NCBI RefSeq assembly: GCF_902859875.1
Contig: NZ_CADIKF010000032.1
Location: 1-64,000 of the forward strand
Origin: Paraburkholderia solisilvae
Lineage (GTDB): Bacteria > Pseudomonadota > Gammaproteobacteria > Burkholderiales > Burkholderiaceae
Direction: 5' to 3'
Length of the DNA stretch: 64,000 nt
Under the pieces are notes generated by a model, which ran no database searches, had not been told where the DNA came from, and was given only the letters and a program-made list of their open reading frames with translations. Positions 8,522 to 16,702 of this stretch are shown piece after piece; the first letter of the stretch is position 1; each line of letters begins with the position of its first letter. Both the position numbers and the translations under genes were made by a program.

Positions 8522-9304
8522 ATGACGACGACGCCTCCTCGCTACGCCGCCCCGGTTCTGTCGGCGCCGCGCATTGCCGCGGCGATCATCGACCTCGACG
8601 GCACGATGGTCGATACCGCCGACGATTTCACCGCGGGCCTGAACGGCATGCTCGCGCAACTCGACGCGGAAGAAACCTCGCGCGAGGAAGTGATCGACTA
8701 TGTCGGCAAGGGCTCGGAGCATCTGATTCGCAGTGTGCTCGCGCCGCGCTTTGCGGCCGACCACGCGCAGGAGCGTTTCGACGAGGCTCTCGCAATCTAC
8801 CAGGCGGAGTACGCGAAGATCAACGGGTCGCACACGCGGCTTTACCCGGACGTCGAAGCGGGCCTCGCGGCGCTGCGCGATGCGGGGCTCAAGCTCGCCT
8901 GCGTCACCAACAAGCCGCACCGCTTCGCGGTCGAACTGCTCAAGCAATACAAGCTCTTCCCGCTCTTTAGCGTCGTGATCGGCGGTGACAGCGTTGGGAA
9001 GAAGAAGCCCGATCCGCTGCCGATGCTCGCCGCGTGCGACGCGATGCAGGTGTCGCCGCAGGCCGCCATCGCGATCGGCGATTCGGAGAACGACGCGCTC
9101 GCGGGCCGCGCGGCCGGCATGGCGACGCTCACGCTGCCGTACGGCTACAACCATGACCAGGCTGTACAAACAATCAGATCGGATGGTATAGTTTCCACGC
9201 TGCTGGAGGCCGCCAAGGTCATCGCAGCACATAATCAGGCGAAACCCGAGGCGAAACCCGAGGCGAAACTCGACGCGAAGTCTGCGGTATCGCGGTCAGC
9301 CTGA
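8522..9304 (+). CDS. gph: Phosphoglycolate phosphatase (HAD superfamily)
   Basis: A 260-residue HAD phosphatase removing phosphate from 2-phosphoglycolate. Motif I is IIDLDGTMVDT (nucleophile and acid Asp), motif II CVTNKP, motif III Lys in GKKKPDP, and motif IV IGDSENDALAG. A helical cap lies between motifs I and II. The C terminus carries three in-frame 12-bp repeats encoding a KPEAKPEAKLDA-type tail beyond the usual end of the domain, probably slippage-generated and dispensable. It is coupled to rpe. The last part of the gene contains an AT-richer stretch that resembles a promoter for the trp genes. Confidence 0.94.
   Translation: MTTTPPRYAAPVLSAPRIAAAIIDLDGTMVDTADDFTAGLNGMLAQLDAEETSREEVIDYVGKGSEHLIRSVLAPRFAADHAQERFDEALAIYQAEYAKINGSHTRLYPDVEAGLAALRDAGLKLACVTNKPHRFAVELLKQYKLFPLFSVVIGGDSVGKKKPDPLPMLAACDAMQVSPQAAIAIGDSENDALAGRAAGMATLTLPYGYNHDQAVQTIRSDGIVSTLLEAAKVIAAHNQAKPEAKPEAKLDAKSAVSRSA
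9163..9192 (+). promoter_or_regulatory. Candidate promoter for the trp leader transcript, inside gph
   Basis: TGTACA (9163-9168) and TATAGT (9187-9192) are separated by 18 bases in a stretch that is clearly less GC-rich than the rest of gph. A start about seven bases later would give a transcript that includes the Trp-rich leader peptide beginning at 9333. TGTACA is a poor -35 but is itself a palindrome, and GTACA/TGTAC arms recur at 9555-9569. This is inferred from sequence only. Confidence 0.4.
9239..9274 (+). repeat. Three 12-bp in-frame tandem repeats at the end of gph
   Basis: GCGAAACCCGAG occurs twice, followed by the variant GCGAAACTCGAC. Because the unit is a multiple of three it extends the Gph tail by four residues per copy without a frameshift. 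Copy number probably varies between strains. Confidence 0.8.
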
Positions 9305-9332
9305 ACCCTCACCGACCCAACAGTCCATCTTC

Positions 9333-9407
9333 ATGTTTCTGAACAAAAAACGGAGTCTGAGCAGCATCGACCGGGGAGCATGGCCCTGGCGTCGCTGGTC
9401 GCGCTAA
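9333..9407 (+). CDS. trpL: trp operon leader peptide (24 codons, three Trp)
   Basis: ATG at 9333 opens a 24-codon reading frame ending at TAA 9405-9407. Its C-terminal third reads AWPWRRWSR: three Trp codons within six (9381-9398), an extreme enrichment for such a short frame. It lies between gph and trpE and is followed at once by two hairpins, the second being a terminator with a T tract. This is the classic arrangement of ribosome-mediated transcription attenuation, in which stalling at Trp codons when charged tRNA-Trp is scarce lets transcription continue into trpE. The ribosome binding site is weak. The frame is too short to be found by ordinary gene calling. Confidence 0.82.
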   Translation: MFLNKKRSLSSIDRGAWPWRRWSR

Positions 9408-9452
9408 CCTCTCACTGAGGTTCGCTGGAGCTTGCCTTCAGCATCGTTTTTT
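9406..9452 (+). terminator. trp attenuator: two hairpins and T tract after the leader peptide
   Basis: The first hairpin, AACCTC (9406-9411) with GAGGTT (9417-9422), overlaps the leader stop codon. One base later the second hairpin, GCTGGAG (9424-9430) with CTTCAGC (9436-9442, one G-U pair), is followed by six T residues at 9447-9452, which makes a Rho-independent terminator. Its place between the Trp-rich leader frame and trpE indicates attenuation. The competing antiterminator pairing could not be identified with confidence by eye. Confidence 0.75.
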
Positions 9453-9718
9453 AGTTCGCTGCGCATCGTGCGCTTTCCGGTTCCTAGGTTGCCGCCGAGT
9501 TTGTTGTTTATCTCCGGCTGGCTCCCCAGTTGCGTTGCTTCACGTGGGCTGTCGTGTACGTGGTGTACATTCGCGGTCCATGCTGAACGCAGATACGCAT
9601 TGCCGGGAAAGCGCGCGTCGGTCGCATTCAACGCTTCGCACATCGAGCCCGACCGGCTGCGCAACGCCCCGCTTTGTCCGACGGCCGTCCGGGCCGCACG
9701 CATGAACAGGATCGGAAC

Positions 9719-11212
9719 ATGACCGAACTCGAATTCCAGTCTCTCGCGAACGAGGGCTACAACCGCATTCCGCTGATCGCCGAAGCACTCGCGGATCTCG
9801 AAACGCCGCTGTCGCTGTACCTGAAGCTCGCGCAAGCCGAGCGCAACGGCGCCAACTCATTCCTGCTCGAATCGGTGGTGGGCGGCGAGCGCTTCGGGCG
9901 CTACTCGTTTATCGGCCTGCCGGCACGCACGCTGGTGCGCACGCGCAGCGGCGTGTCGGAAGTCGTGAAGGACGGCAAGGTCGTCGAAACGCACGAAGGC
10001 GATCCGCTCGATTTCATCCAGCAGTTCCAGAAGCGCTTCAAGGTTGCGCAGCGCCCGGGGCTGCCGCGCTTCGCGGGCGGTCTGGCCGGTTATTTCGGCT
10101 ACGACGCGGTGCGCTATATGGAAAAGAAGCTCGCGCACTCCGCGCCGCCGGACGATCTGAACCTGCCGGACATCCAGTTGCTGCTGACCGAGGAAGTCGC
10201 GGTAATCGACAACCTCGCCGGCAAGCTATACCTCGTCGTCTACGTCGATCCGGCCGCGCCTGAAGCGTACACGCGCGGCAAACAGCGGCTGCGCGAACTG
10301 CGCCAGCGGCTGCGCGTGTCGGTGCAGCCGCCGGTTACGTCGGCGAGCGTGCGTACCGATATCTATCGCGAGTTCAAGAAGGACGACTATCTCGCCGCCG
10401 TGCGCAAAGCGAAGGAATACATCGCCGCCGGCGAGTTGATGCAGGTGCAGGTCGGCCAGCGTCTGATCAAACCCTATCGCGACAATCCGCTTTCGCTTTA
10501 CCGCGCGCTGCGTTCGCTGAACCCGTCGCCGTATATGTACTTCTATAACTTCGGCGACTTCCACGTGGTCGGCTCGTCGCCGGAAATTCTGGTGCGTCAG
10601 GAAAAGCGCGGCGAAGACCGGATGGTCACCATTCGCCCGCTCGCCGGCACGCGCCCGCGCGGCAACACGCCCGAGCGCGACGCCGAACTCGCGACCGAAC
10701 TGCTGAACGACCCGAAGGAAATCGCCGAGCATGTGATGCTGATCGACCTCGCGCGCAACGACGTCGGCCGCATCGCGCAAATCGGCTCGGTGGTGGTCAC
10801 CGACAAGATGGCGATCGAGAAGTACTCGCACGTGCAGCACATCGTGAGCTCGGTCGAAGGCAAGCTGAAGCCGGGCATCACGAACTTCGACGTGCTGCGC
10901 GCGACGTTCCCCGCCGGCACGCTGTCCGGCGCGCCGAAGGTGCGCGCGCTGGAGCTGATCGACGAACTGGAGCCGGTCAAGCGCGGGCTGTATGGCGGCG
11001 CGGTCGGCTACCTGTCCTTCACCGGCGACATGGATCTCGCCATCGCGATCCGCACCGGCGTGATCAGCAACGGCAATCTGTATGTGCAGGCCGCAGCGGG
11101 TGTCGTCGCCGACTCGGTGCCCGAATCCGAATGGCAGGAGACCGAGAACAAGGCGCGTGCAGTGCTGCGCGCCGCCGAGCAGGTGCAAGACGGCCTCGAT
11201 AGCGACTTCTGA
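9719..11212 (+). CDS. trpE: Anthranilate synthase component I
   Basis: A 497-residue chorismate-using enzyme that, with TrpG, makes anthranilate. The N-terminal Trp feedback site is visible (SFLLESVVGGERFGRYSF). The catalytic chorismate-binding domain has IRPLAGTRPRG, LIDLARNDVGRI and FPAGTLSGAPKVRALE. The ATG at 9719 gives the usual MTELEFQSLANEGYN N terminus; an in-frame ATG 45 bases upstream would only add a low-value extension. It is separated from the attenuator terminator by an unusually long 266-base leader, and is followed by trpG after 13 bases. Confidence 0.97.
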   Translation: MTELEFQSLANEGYNRIPLIAEALADLETPLSLYLKLAQAERNGANSFLLESVVGGERFGRYSFIGLPARTLVRTRSGVSEVVKDGKVVETHEGDPLDFIQQFQKRFKVAQRPGLPRFAGGLAGYFGYDAVRYMEKKLAHSAPPDDLNLPDIQLLLTEEVAVIDNLAGKLYLVVYVDPAAPEAYTRGKQRLRELRQRLRVSVQPPVTSASVRTDIYREFKKDDYLAAVRKAKEYIAAGELMQVQVGQRLIKPYRDNPLSLYRALRSLNPSPYMYFYNFGDFHVVGSSPEILVRQEKRGEDRMVTIRPLAGTRPRGNTPERDAELATELLNDPKEIAEHVMLIDLARNDVGRIAQIGSVVVTDKMAIEKYSHVQHIVSSVEGKLKPGITNFDVLRATFPAGTLSGAPKVRALELIDELEPVKRGLYGGAVGYLSFTGDMDLAIAIRTGVISNGNLYVQAAAGVVADSVPESEWQETENKARAVLRAAEQVQDGLDSDF

Positions 11213-11225
11213 CCGGAGAAAGACC

Positions 11226-11819
11226 ATGCTGCTGATGATCGACAACTACGACTCGTTCACCTATAACCTGGTCCAGTACTTCGGCGAACTCGGCGAAGAC
11301 GTGCGGACCTATCGCAACGACGAAATCACACTCGACGAAATCACCAAACTGAGCCCGGAGCGCATTTGCCTGTCGCCGGGCCCGAGCAACCCGCAGAACG
11401 CGGGCATCACGCTCGACGTGCTGCGCGAATTCTCCGGCAAGATTCCGATTTTCGGCGTGTGCCTCGGCCATCAGGCAATCGGCGAGGCGTTCGGCGGCCG
11501 CGTCGTGCGCGCGCAGAGCATCATGCACGGCAAGGTGAGCCAGATCGAAACCGACTGCAAAGGCGTATTCGCCGACCTGCCGAAGCACTTCACGGTTACG
11601 CGCTACCACTCGCTTGCGATCGAGCGCGAATCGCTGCCGGATTGTCTCGAGGTGTCGGCGTGGACGCCCGATGGCGAAATCATGGGCGTGCGCCACAAGA
11701 CACTCGCGGTGGAAGGCGTGCAGTTCCATCCGGAATCGATCCTGTCGGAACAGGGTCATGCGCTGCTCGAAAACTTCATCAAACAATCGAAACACGCCGG
11801 CGCGCCGCGCGATGCCTAA
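11226..11819 (+). CDS. trpG: Anthranilate synthase component II (glutamine amidotransferase)
   Basis: A 197-residue class I glutamine amidotransferase that supplies ammonia to TrpE. The nucleophile Cys is in FGVCLGHQAIGEAFGG, the His-Glu pair is in VQFHPESIL, and the N terminus MLLMIDNYDSFTYNLVQYFGELG is typical of stand-alone TrpG. The ATG at 11226 follows a GGAGAAAG box. In some bacteria the same subunit also serves 4-amino-4-deoxychorismate synthase (PabA); no second copy is visible here. It lies between trpE and trpD. Confidence 0.96.
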   Translation: MLLMIDNYDSFTYNLVQYFGELGEDVRTYRNDEITLDEITKLSPERICLSPGPSNPQNAGITLDVLREFSGKIPIFGVCLGHQAIGEAFGGRVVRAQSIMHGKVSQIETDCKGVFADLPKHFTVTRYHSLAIERESLPDCLEVSAWTPDGEIMGVRHKTLAVEGVQFHPESILSEQGHALLENFIKQSKHAGAPRDA

Positions 11820-11843
11820 AACAACAACATCAGTGGAGGCGAC

Positions 11844-12872
11844 ATGATCACGCCGCAAGAAGCGCTACAGCGCACGATCGAGCATCGCGAGATCTTTCAC
11901 GATGAAATGCTGCATCTGATGCGGCTCATCATGCGCGGCGAGTTGTCGCCGGCGGAGACGGCGGCGATCCTCACCGGCTTGCGCGTGAAGAAGGAAACGA
12001 TCGGTGAAATTGCCGCGGCCGCGACCGTGATGCGCGAGTTCGCGCGCCACGTCGAGGTGCCGGACAGCTCGAATTTCGTCGATATCGTCGGCACCGGCGG
12101 CGACGGCGCGCATACGTTCAATATCTCGACCGCGACGATGTTCGTCGCCGCGGGCGCCGGCGCGAAAGTCGCGAAGCACGGCAATCGCGGTGTATCGAGC
12201 AAGTCAGGCAGCGCGGACGTGCTCGAGGCGCTCGGCGTCAATATCGACTTGCAGCCGGAGCAGGTCGCCACATCCATCGCCGAAACCGGCATGGGCTTCA
12301 TGTTCGCGCCGAACCACCATCCGGCGATGAAGAACGTGCAGGCGGTGCGCCGCGAGCTGGGCGTGCGCACGATTTTCAACATCCTCGGCCCGCTGACCAA
12401 TCCGGCGGGCGCGCCGAACCAGTTGCAAGGCGTGTTTCATCCGGACCTCGTCGGCATTCAGGTACGCGTGATGCAACGGCTCGGGGCGAAGCACGTGCTC
12501 GTCGTGTATGGCAAGGACGGTATGGACGAGGTGTCGCTCGGCGCGGCGACGCTCGTCGGCGAGCTGCGCGACGGCGAAGTGTACGAGTACGAGATTCATC
12601 CGGAGGACTTCGGCATGCAGATGGTGTCGAACCGCACGCTGAAAGTGGCCGATGCGGCGGCTTCCAAAGTGATGCTGCTCGAAGCGCTCGACAACAAGCC
12701 GGGCGTCGCGCGCGAGATCGTCGTGCTCAATGCGGGCACCGCGCTGTATGCGGCAAACGTGGTGGCGTCGATCGCAAGCGGCATCGAGCTTGCGCGCGAA
12801 ACCATCGCGAGCGGCCGCGCGCGCGCAAAAGTCGACCAGCTGGTGCGTTTCACGCAGCAATTCAAGTCATGA
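11844..12872 (+). CDS. trpD: Anthranilate phosphoribosyltransferase
   Basis: A 342-residue enzyme transferring the phosphoribosyl group of PRPP to anthranilate. The PRPP-binding GTGGDGAHTFNIST loop, KHGNRGVSSKSGSADVLEALG, and the metal-binding KDGMDEVSL segment are all visible. The ATG at 11844 follows GGAGGCGAC. It is in the middle of trpEGDC with short gaps on both sides. Length is normal for the family. Confidence 0.97.
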   Translation: MITPQEALQRTIEHREIFHDEMLHLMRLIMRGELSPAETAAILTGLRVKKETIGEIAAAATVMREFARHVEVPDSSNFVDIVGTGGDGAHTFNISTATMFVAAGAGAKVAKHGNRGVSSKSGSADVLEALGVNIDLQPEQVATSIAETGMGFMFAPNHHPAMKNVQAVRRELGVRTIFNILGPLTNPAGAPNQLQGVFHPDLVGIQVRVMQRLGAKHVLVVYGKDGMDEVSLGAATLVGELRDGEVYEYEIHPEDFGMQMVSNRTLKVADAAASKVMLLEALDNKPGVAREIVVLNAGTALYAANVVASIASGIELARETIASGRARAKVDQLVRFTQQFKS

Positions 12873-12891
12873 TTTTCGTATCGGAACGGCT

Positions 12892-13677
12892 ATGAGCGAT
12901 ATTCTCGAACGCATCATCGACGTCAAGCGCGCGGAAGTGCGCGCCGCCGAGCAGAGCGTGCCGCTCGAGGCACTGCGCCTCGAAGCGTCGGCGCGCGATC
13001 ACCGCGATTTCGTCGGCGCGTTGCGCGCGAAGCATGCGGCAGGCAAACCGGCGGTGATCGCCGAAGTGAAGAAAGCGAGCCCGTCGAAAGGCGTGATTCG
13101 CGAGCATTTCGTGCCGGCCGAGATCGCGCATTCGTATGCACAGCACGGTGCGGCGTGTTTGTCGGTGCTCACCGACGTGCAGTTCTTCAAGGGCAGTGTC
13201 GCGTATCTGGAAGAGGCGCGCGCTGCCTGTGACTTGCCGGTGCTGCGCAAGGATTTCATCATCGACCCGTATCAGATCGTCGAAGCGCGCGCGATGGGCG
13301 CCGACGCGATCCTGCTGATCGCCGCCGCGCTCGACACGTCGCAGATGCAGGAGCTCGAGGCGTTCGCGCATTCGCTCGGGCTCGCGGTGCTCGTCGAAGT
13401 GCACGACAAGAACGAACTCGTCGAAGCGCTCACGTTGAAGACGCCGCTGATCGGCATCAACAATCGCAATCTGCGCACGTTCGAGACGTCGCTCGAGACG
13501 ACGATCGGCATGCTCGAGATGATTCCGGACGAGCGGATCGTCGTCACTGAATCGGGCATTCTGTCGCGCGTCGACGTCGAACGGCTGCGTGCGCTGGAGG
13601 TCAATACGTTTCTGGTCGGCGAGGCGTTCATGCGGGCGGAAGAGCCGGGCGTCGAACTCGCGAAGATGTTCTTCTGA
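12892..13677 (+). CDS. trpC: Indole-3-glycerol phosphate synthase
   Basis: A 261-residue TIM-barrel enzyme closing the indole ring from CdRP. Conserved catalytic segments: IAEVKKASPSKGVI (catalytic Lys), LRKDFIIDPYQI (second Lys), GINNRNLRTF and VTESGI. It is a monofunctional form, not fused to TrpF. The ATG at 12892 is 19 bases after the trpD stop; the longer upstream frame inside trpD is a shadow. The trpF, trpB and trpA genes are not in the window. A tandem repeat array begins 12 bases after its stop. Confidence 0.96.
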   Translation: MSDILERIIDVKRAEVRAAEQSVPLEALRLEASARDHRDFVGALRAKHAAGKPAVIAEVKKASPSKGVIREHFVPAEIAHSYAQHGAACLSVLTDVQFFKGSVAYLEEARAACDLPVLRKDFIIDPYQIVEARAMGADAILLIAAALDTSQMQELEAFAHSLGLAVLVEVHDKNELVEALTLKTPLIGINNRNLRTFETSLETTIGMLEMIPDERIVVTESGILSRVDVERLRALEVNTFLVGEAFMRAEEPGVELAKMFF

Positions 13678-13688
13678 CGCGTTGGCGC

Positions 13689-13774
13689 GTGCCGGTTGTG
13701 CCGGTTGTGCCGGTTGTGCCGGTTGTGCGGTTGTGCCGGTGGTTGGCCGGTGGTTGGCCGCTGGTTGGCCGCCG
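13689..13774. repeat. Tandem repeat array after trpC (9-bp then 11-bp units)
   Basis: Four perfect copies of GTGCCGGTT (13689-13724) are followed by GTGCGGTT, GTGCCGGTG and three 11-bp units of the form GTTGGCCGNTG. The array starts 12 bases after the trpC stop and fills much of the gap before the CYTH gene. No coding function is apparent. Confidence 0.9.
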
Positions 13775-13871
13775 GCCTTGCCGCTAATCTTGCCGCTGGT
13801 TCGCCCCCGCTTTCCCCCGGCTTCGCAAACCAACGTAACGACCGTCGCTGCAACCGAAACACGGAGTCAAG

Positions 13872-14513
13872 ATGGGTATCGAACGCGAAATCAAGCTCGC
13901 GCTGCCAGCCGACCAGGTCGACGCGGCCACGCAATGGTTCACCACTCGCACCGGTCATCCCGGCAAGCCGATCGCGCTCGACAATCTGTATTTCGACACG
14001 CCGGCGTTGACCCTCGCCCGCTCGAAGAGCGCACTGCGGCTGCGCCGCACTCCGGACGGCTGGCTGCAAACGTTCAAGACCATCGGCCACGCACAATCCG
14101 GCATGCATAGCCGGCACGAATGGGAGATTCCGGTCGCGGGCCCGGCGCTCGAAATCGACGCGCTGCTGGCCGTCTGCGACGACGCGCAAGCCGCGACGGC
14201 ACTGCGCGACGCCGCGCCAAAACTGATCGAACTGTTCCGCACGAATTTCACGCGCACGCTGTGGCCGGTTACGCGAGACGGCGCCGAAATCGAAGCTGCG
14301 GTGGACCGCGGCGAGATCGTCGCAGAGGTGGACGGTATAACGCGCCGCGCGCCGATCTGCGAAGTCGAACTGGAGTTGAAACACGGCGACGAGGCCGCGT
14401 TGCACGCATTGACGTCCGAGTTGACGTCGAGCGTACGCGGCCTCGCGCCGGACGATATCAGTAAAGCGGAGCGCGGGTATCGGCTGCGCGAGCGCGATGC
14501 GGGACAAGCGTAG
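13872..14513 (+). CDS. CYTH domain protein, probable inorganic triphosphatase
   Basis: A 213-residue single-domain CYTH protein. The diagnostic N-terminal EREIKL (ExExK) motif is at residues 4-9, and further charged strands of the triphosphate tunnel appear as LDNLYFDTP, ALRLRRT, LQTFKT, RHEWEIPV and VCEVELELKHG. Such proteins hydrolyse tripolyphosphate or related triphosphates with a divalent metal; E. coli YgiF carries the same domain fused to a CHAD domain, which is absent here. The ATG at 13872 is preceded by CGGAGTC. It stands alone between trpC and ung, co-directional with both. Confidence 0.87.
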   Translation: MGIEREIKLALPADQVDAATQWFTTRTGHPGKPIALDNLYFDTPALTLARSKSALRLRRTPDGWLQTFKTIGHAQSGMHSRHEWEIPVAGPALEIDALLAVCDDAQAATALRDAAPKLIELFRTNFTRTLWPVTRDGAEIEAAVDRGEIVAEVDGITRRAPICEVELELKHGDEAALHALTSELTSSVRGLAPDDISKAERGYRLRERDAGQA

Positions 14514-14560
14514 CGCTTGAGGCTTGAGCCGTACCGCATTAGCTGCGACACTCTTCGGCC

Positions 14561-15424
14561 ATGACCTCCGCTACCCGCTCCCGCTCCGCTTCGTCGACGC
14601 AAGGCCAAGGCTCGCTATTCGGCGAAGACGCACTAGCGTCGACACAAGCCTCGACCGCCGGCACATCGGCTCCCGATGCAACGGCGTCCAACAACGCCGC
14701 TGCCCCGCCCTCACTCGAATCCCAGTTCGACGCACTGCCGCCCGCATGGCGCGCGCATCTGCGGCCGTTCATCGAGAGCGACGCTTACGCGTCGCTATGC
14801 CGTTTCGTCGATGGCGAACGGGCGGCCGGCAAGACCGTCTACCCGGCCGACGTATTCCGTGCGTTGCGCCTGACGAGTCCCGCGGACGTAAAAGTCGTGA
14901 TCCTCGGCCAGGATCCATACCACGGCGAAGACCGCGGCACGCCGCAGGCACACGGCCTCGCGTTCTCGGTGCCGCCGGCAGTGCGGCCGCCGCCGTCGCT
15001 GCGCAATATCTTCAAGGAAATCGCCGCGAGTCTCGGCTATGCGTCCCCGGCGCATGGGTGTCTCGATGCGTGGGCCAAACAGGGCGTGCTGCTGCTGAAC
15101 ACGGTGCTGACCGTCGAGCGCAATCAGGCGGCGAGTCACGCGAAGCGCGGCTGGGAGAAATGCACGGACACGCTGATTCACGAACTTGCCGTGCGCCATG
15201 AAGGGCTCGTGTTCATGCTGTGGGGATCGCATGCGCAGGCCAAGCGTGCGCTGCTTGGCGGCAAACAGCATTGCGTGCTGGAGGCTCCGCATCCGTCGCC
15301 GCTTTCGGCGCATCGCGGATTTCTCGGCTGCCGGCACTTCGCGCTAGCGAACGAATATCTCGAAGCGCACAGCCGCGCGCCAATCGACTGGCGGCTGCCG
15401 GATGAAGCGCAGGTGCTCGCCTGA
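14561..15424 (+). CDS. ung: Uracil-DNA glycosylase (family 1) with an N-terminal extension
   Basis: A 287-residue enzyme excising uracil from DNA. The water-activating loop GQDPYHGEDRGTPQAHGLAFSVP, the RPPPSLRNIFKE segment, LLLNTVLTVE and the leucine-loop HPSPLSAHRGFLG are all present. The first 65 or so residues are a low-complexity Ser/Thr/Ala extension not found in E. coli Ung. It contains QGSLF at residues 16-20, which fits the QxxLF form of sliding-clamp-binding peptides. The ATG at 14561 is the only sensible start. The gene is convergent with azoR. Confidence 0.95.
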   Translation: MTSATRSRSASSTQGQGSLFGEDALASTQASTAGTSAPDATASNNAAAPPSLESQFDALPPAWRAHLRPFIESDAYASLCRFVDGERAAGKTVYPADVFRALRLTSPADVKVVILGQDPYHGEDRGTPQAHGLAFSVPPAVRPPPSLRNIFKEIAASLGYASPAHGCLDAWAKQGVLLLNTVLTVERNQAASHAKRGWEKCTDTLIHELAVRHEGLVFMLWGSHAQAKRALLGGKQHCVLEAPHPSPLSAHRGFLGCRHFALANEYLEAHSRAPIDWRLPDEAQVLA

Positions 15425-15444
15425 CATGCACGCCTGTTGAACCG

Positions 15445-15500
15445 GCGAGCGGGCGAGCGGGCGAGCGGGCGAGCGGGCGAGCGGGCGAGCGGGCGAGCGG
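15445..15500. repeat. Seven perfect 8-bp repeats after ung
   Basis: GCGAGCGG is repeated seven times without a mismatch, starting 20 bases after the ung stop codon. The unit length is not a multiple of three and no gene covers it. Confidence 0.95.
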
Positions 15501-15540
15501 GCAAATGATCAAACAATGGCCCGCGGCGCTCCGCTCACAA

Positions 15541-15579
15541 ACACAAAAAAGCGCCGCGGAATCGTGTTCCGCGGCGCTT
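15541..15579 (-). terminator. Rho-independent terminator for azoR
   Basis: A 13-bp perfect stem, AAGCGCCGCGGAA (15549-15561) with TTCCGCGGCGCTT (15567-15579), has a five-base loop. On the minus strand it is followed by TTTTTTGTGT, so it terminates transcripts of azoR, whose stop is about 140 bases away. No T tract follows on the plus strand. Confidence 0.85.
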
Positions 15580-15715
15580 GCGTCCGGAGGCGAGACAAAG
15601 GGTGTCGCCTCACTTCCTGAACATCGTGTGAAAGCTCACTGGCTTACGTGCAGTCAGGCGTTTCACGCATCCGTTCGTTTGTCGTTACCTTTCCTGCGTT
15701 GTCGGCAGACACCGC

Positions 15716-16339
15716 TTACGCAGCAGCGGAAGCCGTGCTCGCCGCAGCCGCCGCGATCGCGTCACGCGCGCCGGCCAGCGCCGCTGCTGCCGCGTCGGCG
15801 CCCATATTCAGGCCTTCCGCATAGATGAACGTGACGTCGGTCATGCCGAGGAAGCTGAGGAACGTCGTCAGATAAGGCGTCTGCGAGTCGCCCGGCGTGC
15901 CCGCATACTTGCCGCCGCGGGCCGACACGACATACACCTTCTTCCCCGTCACGAGGCCTTGCGGGCCGGTCGGGCCGTACTTGAACGTGACGCCGGCGCG
16001 CGCGATGAAGTCGAAATACGTCTTCAGTTGCGACGAGATGCCGAAGTTGTACAGCGGCGCGCCGAGCACGACGATATCGGCGGCCTGCAGTTCGGCGACC
16101 AGCGCGTCGCTGCGCGCGGCGATTGCCTGCTGCTCCGGCGTGCGCTGATCGGCCGGGGTGAAGAATGCGCCGAGCACGCTGTCGTCGAGGTGCGGCAGAG
16201 CATCGCTATACAGATCGCGGACGACGACACGCGCGCCCGGATTCGACTGTTGCAGCTTTTCGGTCAGTTCGTTGGACAACAGCGTCGATTGAGCGCCTTG
16301 CGAGCGGGCTGCGGAATTAATCTGAAGGATCGTGGTCAT
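15716..16339 (-). CDS. azoR: FMN-dependent NADH-azoreductase
   Basis: A 207-residue flavodoxin-like quinone/azo reductase. The N-terminal FMN-phosphate loop (MTTILQINSAARSQGAQST), the APLYNFGISSQLKTYFDFIARAGVTFKY segment and VVSARGGKYAG are typical of AzoR. It reduces quinones and azo bonds with NADH and is usually a thiol or quinone stress enzyme. The ATG at 16339 gives the standard N terminus; the frame open upstream is not part of the protein. It has its own terminator and no operon partner. Confidence 0.94.
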   Translation of the reverse strand: MTTILQINSAARSQGAQSTLLSNELTEKLQQSNPGARVVVRDLYSDALPHLDDSVLGAFFTPADQRTPEQQAIAARSDALVAELQAADIVVLGAPLYNFGISSQLKTYFDFIARAGVTFKYGPTGPQGLVTGKKVYVVSARGGKYAGTPGDSQTPYLTTFLSFLGMTDVTFIYAEGLNMGADAAAAALAGARDAIAAAAASTASAAA

Positions 16340-16702
16340 TGTGTGGCTCCAGTTGGGGCGCGCAGCGTTGCGCGAGTGGGAGCCATTCTGAATTCTCATC
16401 GACCGATGAAAAAGTAGTGCCGCGGCGACGGATTGTTGCAGCAGTGGAACAATGGCCTTGATAGCCCGGACGCGTGGACGCGGCGACGCCGGGGCGCGGA
16501 AACGGGATTGTGCCGGCGCACCCAGACGCCCCTGCAAGCGATGTCGCCGCCATACGGCTCGGCTTGACGTTGTGGCAACGGCCCGGCGGCTGATTGCGTA
16601 GAGTCCAATGCGACGACGCAAGCAACTGCCGCGCACAACGACTGCGCGCTTACAGCTTGTGCAGCCACGACTACAAGGCAAAGCAGCAGCCGGGCGCCGC
16701 CC
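16340..16702. other. Intergenic region between azoR and the M61 peptidase
   Basis: This holds the azoR promoter region (read leftward) and the space after the M61 peptidase stop. No RNA gene, strong hairpin or supported small gene was found. Open frames here are short, GC-biased shadows. Confidence 0.5.

Noticed and set aside
13272..14507. 411-codon minus-strand frame across trpC and the CYTH gene
   Set aside because: It spans two recognised genes and the trpC tandem array, whose repeats give it artificial Pro/Ala/Gln repeats; no domain or ribosome binding site.
15445..15500. CRISPR array candidates (also 13689-13774, 33675-33772, 35291-35416, 54442-54706)
   Set aside because: Units are 7-14 bp and contiguous with no unique spacers, and no cas genes are present.
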